This document shows, in pieces, positions 42,279-49,867 of a stretch of 64,000 nt of DNA; position 1 is the first letter of the stretch, and each line of letters starts with the position of its first letter. The translations under genes and the position numbers were made by a program. Below the pieces are notes generated by a model. That model made no database searches, was not told the origin of the DNA, and saw only the letters and a list, made by a program, of their open reading frames with translations. Origin of the DNA: Brevibacillus sp051967035 (GTDB taxonomy: Bacteria > Bacillota > Bacilli > Brevibacillales > Brevibacillaceae); NCBI RefSeq assembly GCF_051967035.1, contig NZ_JBQCKK010000002.1, forward strand, positions 62,001-126,000, written 5' to 3'.

Positions 42279-44054
42279 TTGTTACAGAAGGCGCAAGAGG
42301 TCTTGCAAAAATACTTTGGCTACGAATCGTTTCGCGAGGGGCAAAAGAAGATAATCGAGAGCCTGCTGTCAGGCCACGACACGATCGGCATCATGCCGAC
42401 CGGCGGGGGAAAATCCATCTGCTATCAGGTGCCGGCCATGCTGTTCGACGGCGTCACCATTGTCATTTCGCCGCTCATCTCGCTAATGAAGGACCAGGTA
42501 GACGTACTGGTCAGCATGGGCATTGCGGCTACGCAGATCAACAGCTCGCTCGACTACAGCGAGGTGCGCGAGCGCCTGCGGATGGCGGCGCGCAGGGAGT
42601 ACAAGCTGCTCTACATCGCTCCGGAGCGCCTCGAATCGGAAACGTTTCAAAAATGGATTCGCGACGTGCCGATATCGTTCATCGCTGTCGACGAGGCGCA
42701 CTGTGTCTCGCAGTGGGGCCACGATTTCCGCCCCAGCTATCTGGAGATCGCCCGCTTTTTGCGCACGCTGCCAGAGCGTCCGATCGTCGCGGCCCTCACA
42801 GCGACGGCGACGCCGGAGGTTACGGCCGATATCAAGCGCCAGCTCGCTCTGGAGGATGAGCGCCTTTTCATCACGGGCTTTGGCCGGGACAACCTGATCC
42901 TGTCGGTGCGCAAAGGGGAAAACCGCCGCGAGTTTATCCAGGCGTACCTGAAAGCGAACAAGCAGCAGGCCGGGATTATTTACGCCGCCACGCGAAAAGA
43001 CGTCGATGCGCTGCATGCCGACCTCGCGAAGCGCGGCTTTTCGGTCACCAAATACCACGCCGGGCTGTCCGAGGAAGAGCGGGCAGCAAATCAGGAAGCG
43101 TTTCTGTTCGATGACGTCCGCACGATGGTCGCGACCAACGCATTCGGAATGGGCATCGACAAGTCCAATGTGCGCTACGTCATTCACTACAACATGCCGA
43201 AAAACCTGGAGGCGTACTACCAGGAAGCAGGACGGGCCGGACGCGACGGCGAGCCGAGCGAGTGCATTTTGTTGTACCAGCCGCAGGACATCCAGACCCA
43301 GTCGTTTTTTATCGAGCAAAACCAGCTGACCGACGAGCGCAAGGAGCACGAGTACAAAAAGCTGTACGCCATGGTCGACTACTGCCGGACCCCGCGCTGC
43401 CTCCAACAGTACATCGTGCAGTATTTCGGCGAGACAGAGGCACCTGCGTGCGGCCGCTGCCACAACTGCACGGACGACACGGAGCTGACCGACATCACGC
43501 TCGAAGCGCAAAAAATCTTTTCCTGCGTCAAACGAATGCGGGAGCGCTTCGGCGCGGCACTGGTCGCCCAGGTGCTCAAAGGCTCGAAAAACAAGAAGGT
43601 TGCGCAGTTCCAGTTCGATCAGCTTCCGACTTACGGGCTGATGAAGGAGTACAAGGAAAAAGAGATCGCCGACCTGATCCAGCTTCTCATCGCCGAAGGA
43701 TACTTGCAGGTGACAGAGAGCCAATACCCGATCGTGAAGCTGGGCGAGCGGGCGCTTCCCGTGCTCAAGGGCGAGGAGCGCGTCGTGCAAAAAATCTCGC
43801 TCCGCCCTGTGGCGCTCGCAGAGGACGACGAGCTGTTCGAGCAGCTGCGTGCGCTGCGCAAGGAAATCTCGCAGCGCGAAGGCGTGCCGCCATACGTTAT
43901 TTTCCACGACAGCACGTTGAAGGAAATGAGCAGCCTCTGCCCGACCGACAAAGAGGCGATGCTCCAGATCAAAGGCGTGGGCGAAGCCAAGTTTGACAAG
44001 TACGGCCACCTTTTCCTGGAGTGCTTGCAAAACTACGCCGCCGTCAAGCCGTGA
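42279..44054 (+). CDS. recQ: ATP-dependent DNA helicase RecQ
   Basis: A 591-residue SF2 helicase that unwinds DNA 3' to 5' in recombination and repair. Helicase core: Walker A MPTGGGKSICYQ, motif II AVDEAHCVSQWGHDFRP (DEAH and the RecQ aromatic loop), ALTATATPEV, and motifs V/VI with ATNAFGMGIDKSNVRYVIHY and QEAGRAGRDG. A zinc-binding RQC segment follows (CGRCHNC) and an HRDC domain ends the protein (LRALRKEISQREGVPPYVIF, KGVGEAKFDKYG). TTG 42279 is the start, behind GAGCAGGTGATTCTGG. The stop codon lies inside the stem of the first of two tandem terminators. Confidence 0.93.
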   Translation: MLQKAQEVLQKYFGYESFREGQKKIIESLLSGHDTIGIMPTGGGKSICYQVPAMLFDGVTIVISPLISLMKDQVDVLVSMGIAATQINSSLDYSEVRERLRMAARREYKLLYIAPERLESETFQKWIRDVPISFIAVDEAHCVSQWGHDFRPSYLEIARFLRTLPERPIVAALTATATPEVTADIKRQLALEDERLFITGFGRDNLILSVRKGENRREFIQAYLKANKQQAGIIYAATRKDVDALHADLAKRGFSVTKYHAGLSEEERAANQEAFLFDDVRTMVATNAFGMGIDKSNVRYVIHYNMPKNLEAYYQEAGRAGRDGEPSECILLYQPQDIQTQSFFIEQNQLTDERKEHEYKKLYAMVDYCRTPRCLQQYIVQYFGETEAPACGRCHNCTDDTELTDITLEAQKIFSCVKRMRERFGAALVAQVLKGSKNKKVAQFQFDQLPTYGLMKEYKEKEIADLIQLLIAEGYLQVTESQYPIVKLGERALPVLKGEERVVQKISLRPVALAEDDELFEQLRALRKEISQREGVPPYVIFHDSTLKEMSSLCPTDKEAMLQIKGVGEAKFDKYGHLFLECLQNYAAVKP

Positions 44055-44131
44055 CGTTCATTGTCACGGCTTTTCGCTATGGTAGCGGTGGCCAAAACCA
44101 AAGCCGTGACGCTGACTATCACGGCTTTTGC
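44046..44131 (+). terminator. Tandem duplicated terminators after recQ
   Basis: Two near-identical hairpins occur in series. AAGCCGTGAC/GTCACGGCTT spans 44046-44072 with TTTTC, and AAAGCCGTGA/TCACGGCTTT spans 44100-44128 with TTTTG. The first stem includes the recQ stop codon. Confidence 0.88.
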
Positions 44132-44189
44132 TACTTTATGCACGGGCGCCATCCACTCACGCACGCAGCAGTCTTCTCTTTCCCCCGCT

Positions 44190-45395
44190 TTAGCCCGCGA
44201 TTCTCCTGCGATGCTTCATCAGATACAGCAGAAAAGCCAGCAGCAGCAACCCTTGGGCGACAATCGCGCCGGAGATGGAGGCGCCCAGGTAGACGACCAG
44301 GTAGTAAATCCCCGACCCGACAGCCATCAAAACGTTTTCGATAAAATTTTGAATCGCAATCGTCTTGCCGGAGCCGACCATCTTTTTGCCCTCGTCCTGC
44401 AAGATCGTATTCATCGGAATGATGAACACCCCGCCCATGAACCCGACCAAGAGCAGCAGGCAGATCGCGATGACAGTAACGTGAATCCACGGAAACAGCA
44501 CGATGACGAGAAACATGCCGAAGCCGTAGCTGACCGAGCGGGTGAACCGGGACAGCGGAATCAGCCGCGGCGCGAGAAAAGCGCCGATGATGATCCCGAT
44601 TGACGTCGTAGCCAGGATCAGCGAGACAAAAAAGCTTTGCGGGTTCATCCCGAGCGCGGCGGGTATCCAGGCCAGCACGGCGACCCGCAGCACAGCCGAG
44701 CTCATCCAGAAGGCTCCGGTGCCGATCAGGGCAAAGTTCGTTTCCGCACGGTTCATCAGGTGCTGGAAGTCGATGAAAAAGCGGCGAGCTTCCGCACCGT
44801 AGCGAATCGCGGCGTTCCCTTTCAGGCGCGGGATGAAAAAGGTCACGCCCAGCGACAGCAGGTAGAGGATGAGGCAGATGCTGGAGGAGAACAGCGGCGC
44901 GGTCATGGAAGCGATCGCTCCGCCTCCGCCGATTCCGGTCAAGATCGCGACGATGGTGTACGCCTCGATGCGTGCGTTGGCCTGGAACAGCTCCTGCTCA
45001 TTCCGAGTCAGCTCTGGCAGGATGCCGTACTTGGCAGGCGAGTAGACAACCGCGCCGACCCCCACCGTAAAGTAGCAGAGCATCAGCAGCAAAATGCTGG
45101 AGTGGTCGATGACCAAGAGCAGCACGATGCCGAGCGCTTTTATCAGGTTGCCGATCACCAGAACGAACGATTTGGCGTGTTTGTCGGCAAAAGGCCCGAC
45201 GAGCGGAGCCAGAAAAACGTACGGCAGAAAAAAGGAAATGGAAACGAGTGCGAGCATTGCGGGAGAAAAGCCGTTCTCCCGCAGCAGGTTGGCAATGACA
45301 AACAAGATCATGTTGTCGGCAAAGGCCGAGAGAAATTGCGTGAAATACAGGGCTTGCAGCGGTTGCAGTCGCATCTTCACATCAGTTTCCTCCAC
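44190..45395 (-). CDS. lplT: Lysophospholipid transporter-like MFS protein (LplT)
   Basis: A 401-residue major facilitator with 12 predicted helices. Distinctive segments: LYFTQFLSAFADNMILFVIANLL at the start, LPYVFLAPLVGPFADKHAKSFV after helix 2, VYSPAKYGILPELTRNEQELFQANARIEAYTIVAILTG in the first half and GFMGGVFIIPMNTILQDEG in the second. The SPAKYGILPEL signature is that of LplT, which flips lysophospholipids inward. Its start overlaps the end of the adjacent Aas-like gene by 14 bp, the same pairing as lplT-aas in E. coli, which strongly supports the assignment. Confidence 0.85.
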   Translation of the reverse strand: MEETDVKMRLQPLQALYFTQFLSAFADNMILFVIANLLRENGFSPAMLALVSISFFLPYVFLAPLVGPFADKHAKSFVLVIGNLIKALGIVLLLVIDHSSILLLMLCYFTVGVGAVVYSPAKYGILPELTRNEQELFQANARIEAYTIVAILTGIGGGGAIASMTAPLFSSSICLILYLLSLGVTFFIPRLKGNAAIRYGAEARRFFIDFQHLMNRAETNFALIGTGAFWMSSAVLRVAVLAWIPAALGMNPQSFFVSLILATTSIGIIIGAFLAPRLIPLSRFTRSVSYGFGMFLVIVLFPWIHVTVIAICLLLLVGFMGGVFIIPMNTILQDEGKKMVGSGKTIAIQNFIENVLMAVGSGIYYLVVYLGASISGAIVAQGLLLLAFLLYLMKHRRRIAG

Positions 45396-47499
45396 TTTCC
45401 GCCAGTTGTTTCAGACTGACGTAGTCCGTTTTTCCGCTCCCGAGAAGTGGCAGCGCCTTGATTACCTGCATCGTGCCGGGAATGAGCAGCGGCGAGTATT
45501 GCTTTTCCGTCAAATACGCGCGCAGTTGGCTGAGCTGAACGGTTTCATCTGTAGTGAACAGCAGGACGCGCTCGCCTTTTCGCTGGTCGTTGACGGTGAT
45601 CGCGGCAAAGGCGGAGTGACCGAAGCATTGCATGGCCAGTTCTTCCACCAGATTGAGCGACACCATCTCGCCGCCGATTTTGGCAAAACGTTTCAGGCGG
45701 GACTGAATGCTGAGAAAGCCTTCCTTGTCAGCCGTCACCAGATCGCCAGTGCGGTACCATTCCCCGGCGGGCACGAAGCCCTTGCCGTGAATCAGGTAGC
45801 CTTTCATGACGTTCGGGCCTTTGACGAGCAGCTCTCCGCCTTCGTCGATGCCTGCGACCGGGTCCAGCCGATAGCTCATGCCGGGCACCAGCCGTCCTAC
45901 AGTGCCGGGTTTGTTGGCGAGCGGCGTGTTGAGGGCGAGAATCGGAGCCGTTTCGGTCGCGCCGTAGCCTTCGAAAATCCGCACGCCGAACTTATCCATC
46001 CACAGCTTGCGCACGTCGTCCTTCAGCTTCTCTGCGCCTGCGAACACATAGCGCAAAGAGTAGAAGTTGTACGGGTGCGCCATCCGGCCGTAGCCAGCCA
46101 TGAACGTCGAGGTTCCGAACAAAATGGTCGCGTTCTGATCGTACACCAGCTCTGCAATCGCCTTGTAGTGCAGCGGGCTCGGATACAGATACACCGGAAT
46201 GCCTTTGATGACGGGCAAAAGCGTGCCGGCAGTCAGCCCGAAGCTGTGGAACATCGGCAAGGCGTTGAAAAACTTGTCGCGGCTGGTAATGTCGATCATG
46301 CTGGTCACTTGCTGGATGTTCGCGTACAGATTGGTGTGCGTCAGCACGACACCCTTTGGCTTGCTTTCGCTGCCGGATGTGAACAGAATCAGCTCGTTGG
46401 TGCTTGGCGCGGCCTTTCGCTTCGTCACATAAGCGGCGAGGGCAGCCAGCTTGTCAAAAGCAGTCGCCGACGCTTTCAAATCTTCCAGGTAAATGATCTG
46501 CACGCTCGGCGACAGGCCCGCGATGATAAGCTCCAGCTTGCCTTTTTCGATGAAGGCGCGCGAGGTCAGGATCGTATCGAGATGCGCTGTCTCGCAGCAG
46601 TCGAGCAGCGAGCGGATGCCGAGCGAAAAGTTCAGGATCGCTGGTGTTTTCCCGATGCAAAACAGCGCCAGCAACGTAACCAGATGCCCGACCGAGTTGG
46701 GGAGGAATACGCCGACGGCCGCCTTCCCCCTCAAAGGCTGTAGCAGCTTGTTGCCGAGCAGGTAACTGCCGATGAGCAGGGTGCGATAGTTGATAGCCGA
46801 GGTCAGGTCTTTGGCGATCTCCATTTTTGGCCCGTTGAGGCGGGCGGCTGCCAGCACTTCATCGAACAGGTTGACGTTTTGCTTCATCCGGCTATGGAAC
46901 AGTTCCTCCTGCATGGTGCGCAGGATCAGGTCATTGGCCGACGCCTTTTGTTCACGCATGGAGCGGTTTTCGTCGCGGTCGATGGTGAACGGCGTGCCCA
47001 CAGTCATCGTAATGGCGGGAAACAGTGAGCAGCGCAGCTTGCCTTGCAAATAGGAGAAGAGCGAGCGCTCCAGTCCGTTGATTGCGATCGGGTAGACGGT
47101 TGCGCCTGTTCTCATGGCGAGGTAGCCGACGCCGCTGTAAATTTTCATCAGGCCGCCTGTTGTGGTGATGCGGCCTTCCGGGAAAATGACCAGTGTCTCT
47201 CCTTTGCGGATGACTCGCAGCATGTGGCGAATCGAGTACGGGTTGAGCGGGTCGATTGCGATATGCTTGCGGAAGCGCAGGAAAAAGGCAAACCGCTTGG
47301 CAATCTCGGTGTTGACGACAAAGGTAGCTTTCTTCGGCAGGCAAAAGGAAAGCAGTACCGCATCAAGCAGGGAGACGTGGTTGGGAATGAGGAGCGACGG
47401 TTTTGTCAGGTCGATTTTGTTTACACCGTGAATGCGCGGCCGAAACCACAGCAGCAAAATCATTTTCAGGAAGGCATGAATGAGGACCATGTAGACCAC
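45382..47499 (-). CDS. aas: Bifunctional acyl-ACP synthetase / 2-acyl-lysophospholipid acyltransferase (Aas-like)
   Basis: A 705-residue fusion. Residues about 1-190 form an acyltransferase with the NHxxxxD motif (NHVSLLD, H41/D46) and FPEGRI (near 110). Residues 225-705 form an AMP-forming ligase with the P-loop FTSGSESKPKGVVLTHTN, VFAGAEKLKDDV, FEGYGATETAP and YRTGDLVTADKEGF. The same order and size occur in E. coli Aas (719 residues), which reacylates lysophospholipids using acyl-ACP. The LplT-like gene directly follows with a 14-bp overlap, completing an import-and-repair pair. Start ATG 47499 is preceded by AAAAGGTGTGGTCTAC. The acyl carrier and lysolipid preference cannot be read. Confidence 0.88.
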   Translation of the reverse strand: MVYMVLIHAFLKMILLLWFRPRIHGVNKIDLTKPSLLIPNHVSLLDAVLLSFCLPKKATFVVNTEIAKRFAFFLRFRKHIAIDPLNPYSIRHMLRVIRKGETLVIFPEGRITTTGGLMKIYSGVGYLAMRTGATVYPIAINGLERSLFSYLQGKLRCSLFPAITMTVGTPFTIDRDENRSMREQKASANDLILRTMQEELFHSRMKQNVNLFDEVLAAARLNGPKMEIAKDLTSAINYRTLLIGSYLLGNKLLQPLRGKAAVGVFLPNSVGHLVTLLALFCIGKTPAILNFSLGIRSLLDCCETAHLDTILTSRAFIEKGKLELIIAGLSPSVQIIYLEDLKASATAFDKLAALAAYVTKRKAAPSTNELILFTSGSESKPKGVVLTHTNLYANIQQVTSMIDITSRDKFFNALPMFHSFGLTAGTLLPVIKGIPVYLYPSPLHYKAIAELVYDQNATILFGTSTFMAGYGRMAHPYNFYSLRYVFAGAEKLKDDVRKLWMDKFGVRIFEGYGATETAPILALNTPLANKPGTVGRLVPGMSYRLDPVAGIDEGGELLVKGPNVMKGYLIHGKGFVPAGEWYRTGDLVTADKEGFLSIQSRLKRFAKIGGEMVSLNLVEELAMQCFGHSAFAAITVNDQRKGERVLLFTTDETVQLSQLRAYLTEKQYSPLLIPGTMQVIKALPLLGSGKTDYVSLKQLAESGGN

Positions 47500-47598
47500 A
47501 CCTTTTCAAAGGGGAATGGTGTTGCTTTATAGTCCTCATTGTAAGGAGCGGGGGGAGTAAAAAAAGTACCAACATTCATTGGTACCTGGTCATAATAC

Positions 47599-48237
47599 CT
47601 AGAATAGCTTTTTCTGGCTGGCTTTTGCGGCCGCTTCCTTGCTTGTTTTGACGCCCATTTTTTTCAGGATGCGGTTGATGTGGTTTTTGATGGTCCGCTT
47701 GGTGATGTGCAGGGACTGCTCGATTTGCGTCTGCGTCTTTCCCTGGTGGATCAGTTGCAGAATATCTTTTTCGGCAGGGGAGAGAAGCTTCCGGTTTTCT
47801 TCGTTTTTCAGCCGCAAAAACTCGTTGCGCAAAGCGGCCGCTGCTGTCGGGTGAATCGCGGACTGCTGGTTGTGGGCAGCGCGGATGGCGTCGGGAATTT
47901 CCTTGAAGCTGGACTTGCTGATGTAGTTGACGGCGCCGGCAGAAAAGGACTCGACAATCACATCCTCGGCGGTCAAGGACGTGAGCATGATGATTTTGCA
48001 GCCTGCCTCAAGCGCAATCAGCTCCATCGCGGTTTCGATGCCGTCGAGATTGTTTTCGGTCAGGTTGATGTCCATCAGGACGACGTCGGCTTTTGCTGCC
48101 AAAAAGCGCTCGGTCGCTTCCGCCTTGGTGCCTGCTTCGCCGACAACAGTCAGGTCGGCTTCTTTGTTCAGGTAGTCGACCAGTCCTTTTCGCCAGACAG
48201 GGTCGTCCTCGACGAGAAATACTTTGATCGTCTCCAT
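47599..48237 (-). CDS. NarL/LuxR-family response regulator
   Basis: A 212-residue regulator. The receiver (1-120) has the acidic pocket E10-D11-D12, phospho-acceptor D56 (VLMDINL), the Thr/Ser site in MLTSLT and K in ISKSSF. The C-terminal LuxR-type HTH reads LSPAEKDILQLIHQGKTQTQIEQSLHITKRTIKNHINRIL (motif TKRTIKNHINRILKKMGV). ATG 48237 is preferred because GGGGGG lies 8 bp upstream, against 2 bp for the ATG at 48243. It follows the histidine kinase gene with almost no gap and is its partner. Confidence 0.88.
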   Translation of the reverse strand: METIKVFLVEDDPVWRKGLVDYLNKEADLTVVGEAGTKAEATERFLAAKADVVLMDINLTENNLDGIETAMELIALEAGCKIIMLTSLTAEDVIVESFSAGAVNYISKSSFKEIPDAIRAAHNQQSAIHPTAAAALRNEFLRLKNEENRKLLSPAEKDILQLIHQGKTQTQIEQSLHITKRTIKNHINRILKKMGVKTSKEAAAKASQKKLF

Positions 48238-48239
48238 GT

Positions 48240-49634
48240 TCATTTCCCCCCTTCTGTTTGGGTAGAGCCTGTCAGGACGCGTTTTTTCGGAAAGAACAAA
48301 AACACCGTCGTTCCTTTTCCTGGCTCGCTGTATATCTCCAGCATTCCCTGATGCTTTTGCATGACGTTATAGCAATAGGAAAGTCCGAGGCCGAAGTTTT
48401 GGCCGGTTCGTTTGGTAGAGAAAAAAGGGTCGAGCACATGCGGCAAATTTTCCTTGGAGATGCCTGTACCCGTATCCGCGACGGCGATGACGAGGTGGCG
48501 GTTGGACAAAAACAGTTGCAGGGTGAGCTTGCCGCCCGACTTCATCGCTTCGATCGCGTTCATGCACAAATTGGTGAGAATTTCCCGAAGCTGCACGGGA
48601 TCGCCATACAGGTGAAGGCTCTCATCCAGCTCGCATTCCACCAGCACCTGCTGCTTTTCCATGTAGGGCTTCAAGTTTTGAATGACTTGCCTGATGATCT
48701 CGCCAGGTGCGCTGGATGATTCGCGCAGCTCGACGTCGCGAAGCTGGTTTTGAATCCGGTTCATCATGTCGAGCATGTGCTGGGAGGATTGCAGGAGGAC
48801 GAGCGCGTCCTCCTTTAGTTTCGGCTGGTTTGTTTCCTCCGCGTACGTTTCGATCCGATCGGCGTACAACGAGATTTTGCCCACTTCGTTTTTGATCGTG
48901 TGGTTCATGATTTGCGCGCCTGACGTGAGGGCGCGCAACGTGCTGTCCAGACGCCTTTTTTCTACGCGGAGCCGGACGCCCAAAAAGCCGTATTTCAAAC
49001 TGATGGCAACAATCAAAATGAACTGGATCGCGACGACCAGCATGTTGTAGCGCCATGCTTCGTAATCGTTCTGAATGCGCATGACGTAGATGAAAATAAA
49101 GACGAAAAAGAGCGGGACGATGATTAAGACGTTCGTGAAAAAGCTGTTCTTTTTGACCAACGGGTCTTTCTCGTTCCGGTACTGTATGATGAGCAGCGTG
49201 CAGGCGATCAGAAAAAAGGGAATGACCCATGCCACCATGATCCAGTAATTGAAGCTCAGTACAGGATAAATGGGGGTGATCGCGAGCATCAGAAGCGGCA
49301 GGCAGAGCGCAGCGAACGGGGCTATCAGCTTTGTTCGGCGGGTGAGAAATTCCGCCGAATGGACGGCGAACATGAGAAATGAATAAGGCAACCCGACCTG
49401 ACAGATGAAGGACGACAAGCGACTGAAGAAAAGCAAAGTCTGCTCGGTACCGTGATTCATGGTGAAAGCATCGGCCCAAAGAGGCATGACCGTCTCTTCA
49501 ATGACCGCAGAGAGGAAGCCGCATCCTCCGATGAATGCAGTGGCGCAGGCCCAGCGGATCGACGTGCGCTTCGGGTCCGTGAACAGGACCAATAGCCCTA
49601 GCGCCCATATGGTGAATAAGATGAAAACCATCAT
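48240..49634 (-). CDS. Membrane sensor histidine kinase
   Basis: A 464-residue kinase with seven hydrophobic helices in the first 220 residues, a 7TM-type sensor without an obvious periplasmic domain. The dimerisation/H-box reads IMNHTIKNEVGKI, then the N-box LTNLCMNAIEAMKSGG, G1 VADTGTGISKENL and G2 GLGLSYCYNVMQKHQG. The H-box Asn-His-Thr-Ile-Lys-Asn form is the LytS/NtrB-like HNxKN subtype. The signal is unknown. The cognate regulator follows immediately. ATG 49634 or 49631 can serve. Confidence 0.85.
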   Translation of the reverse strand: MMVFILFTIWALGLLVLFTDPKRTSIRWACATAFIGGCGFLSAVIEETVMPLWADAFTMNHGTEQTLLFFSRLSSFICQVGLPYSFLMFAVHSAEFLTRRTKLIAPFAALCLPLLMLAITPIYPVLSFNYWIMVAWVIPFFLIACTLLIIQYRNEKDPLVKKNSFFTNVLIIVPLFFVFIFIYVMRIQNDYEAWRYNMLVVAIQFILIVAISLKYGFLGVRLRVEKRRLDSTLRALTSGAQIMNHTIKNEVGKISLYADRIETYAEETNQPKLKEDALVLLQSSQHMLDMMNRIQNQLRDVELRESSSAPGEIIRQVIQNLKPYMEKQQVLVECELDESLHLYGDPVQLREILTNLCMNAIEAMKSGGKLTLQLFLSNRHLVIAVADTGTGISKENLPHVLDPFFSTKRTGQNFGLGLSYCYNVMQKHQGMLEIYSEPGKGTTVFLFFPKKRVLTGSTQTEGGK

Positions 49635-49728
49635 GGCAAGCGATCTCCTGTGTCCGTCATGTTACACCCATTATAGCGTACCTGTGAGGCAGAAAACGAA
49701 AATGAATCGATTACAAAAAAATGGGTAA

Positions 49729-49765
49729 GCAGCCATCCTTTTCTCAGAGAAGGGTGGCTGTTTAT
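49729..49765 (+). terminator. Hairpin in the divergent region before the levR-like gene
   Basis: GCAGCCATCCTT and AAGGGTGGCTGT arms with TTTATTTTG after. No plus-strand gene is upstream, so it may be a leader attenuator or catch antisense transcription. Confidence 0.5.
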
Positions 49766-49867
49766 TTTGCCGGGATGAGGCGTGTCCATCCAGCATATTC
49801 ATAGGTAAGAAGCTTTTTCCAGTATAGCGTAAAAATGAAAACGAATCCGTTGTGTGGCAGGTGAACA

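Noticed and set aside
42483..44030. A 515-residue open frame on the minus strand
   Set aside because: It is antisense to recQ, whose helicase motifs are complete on the plus strand.
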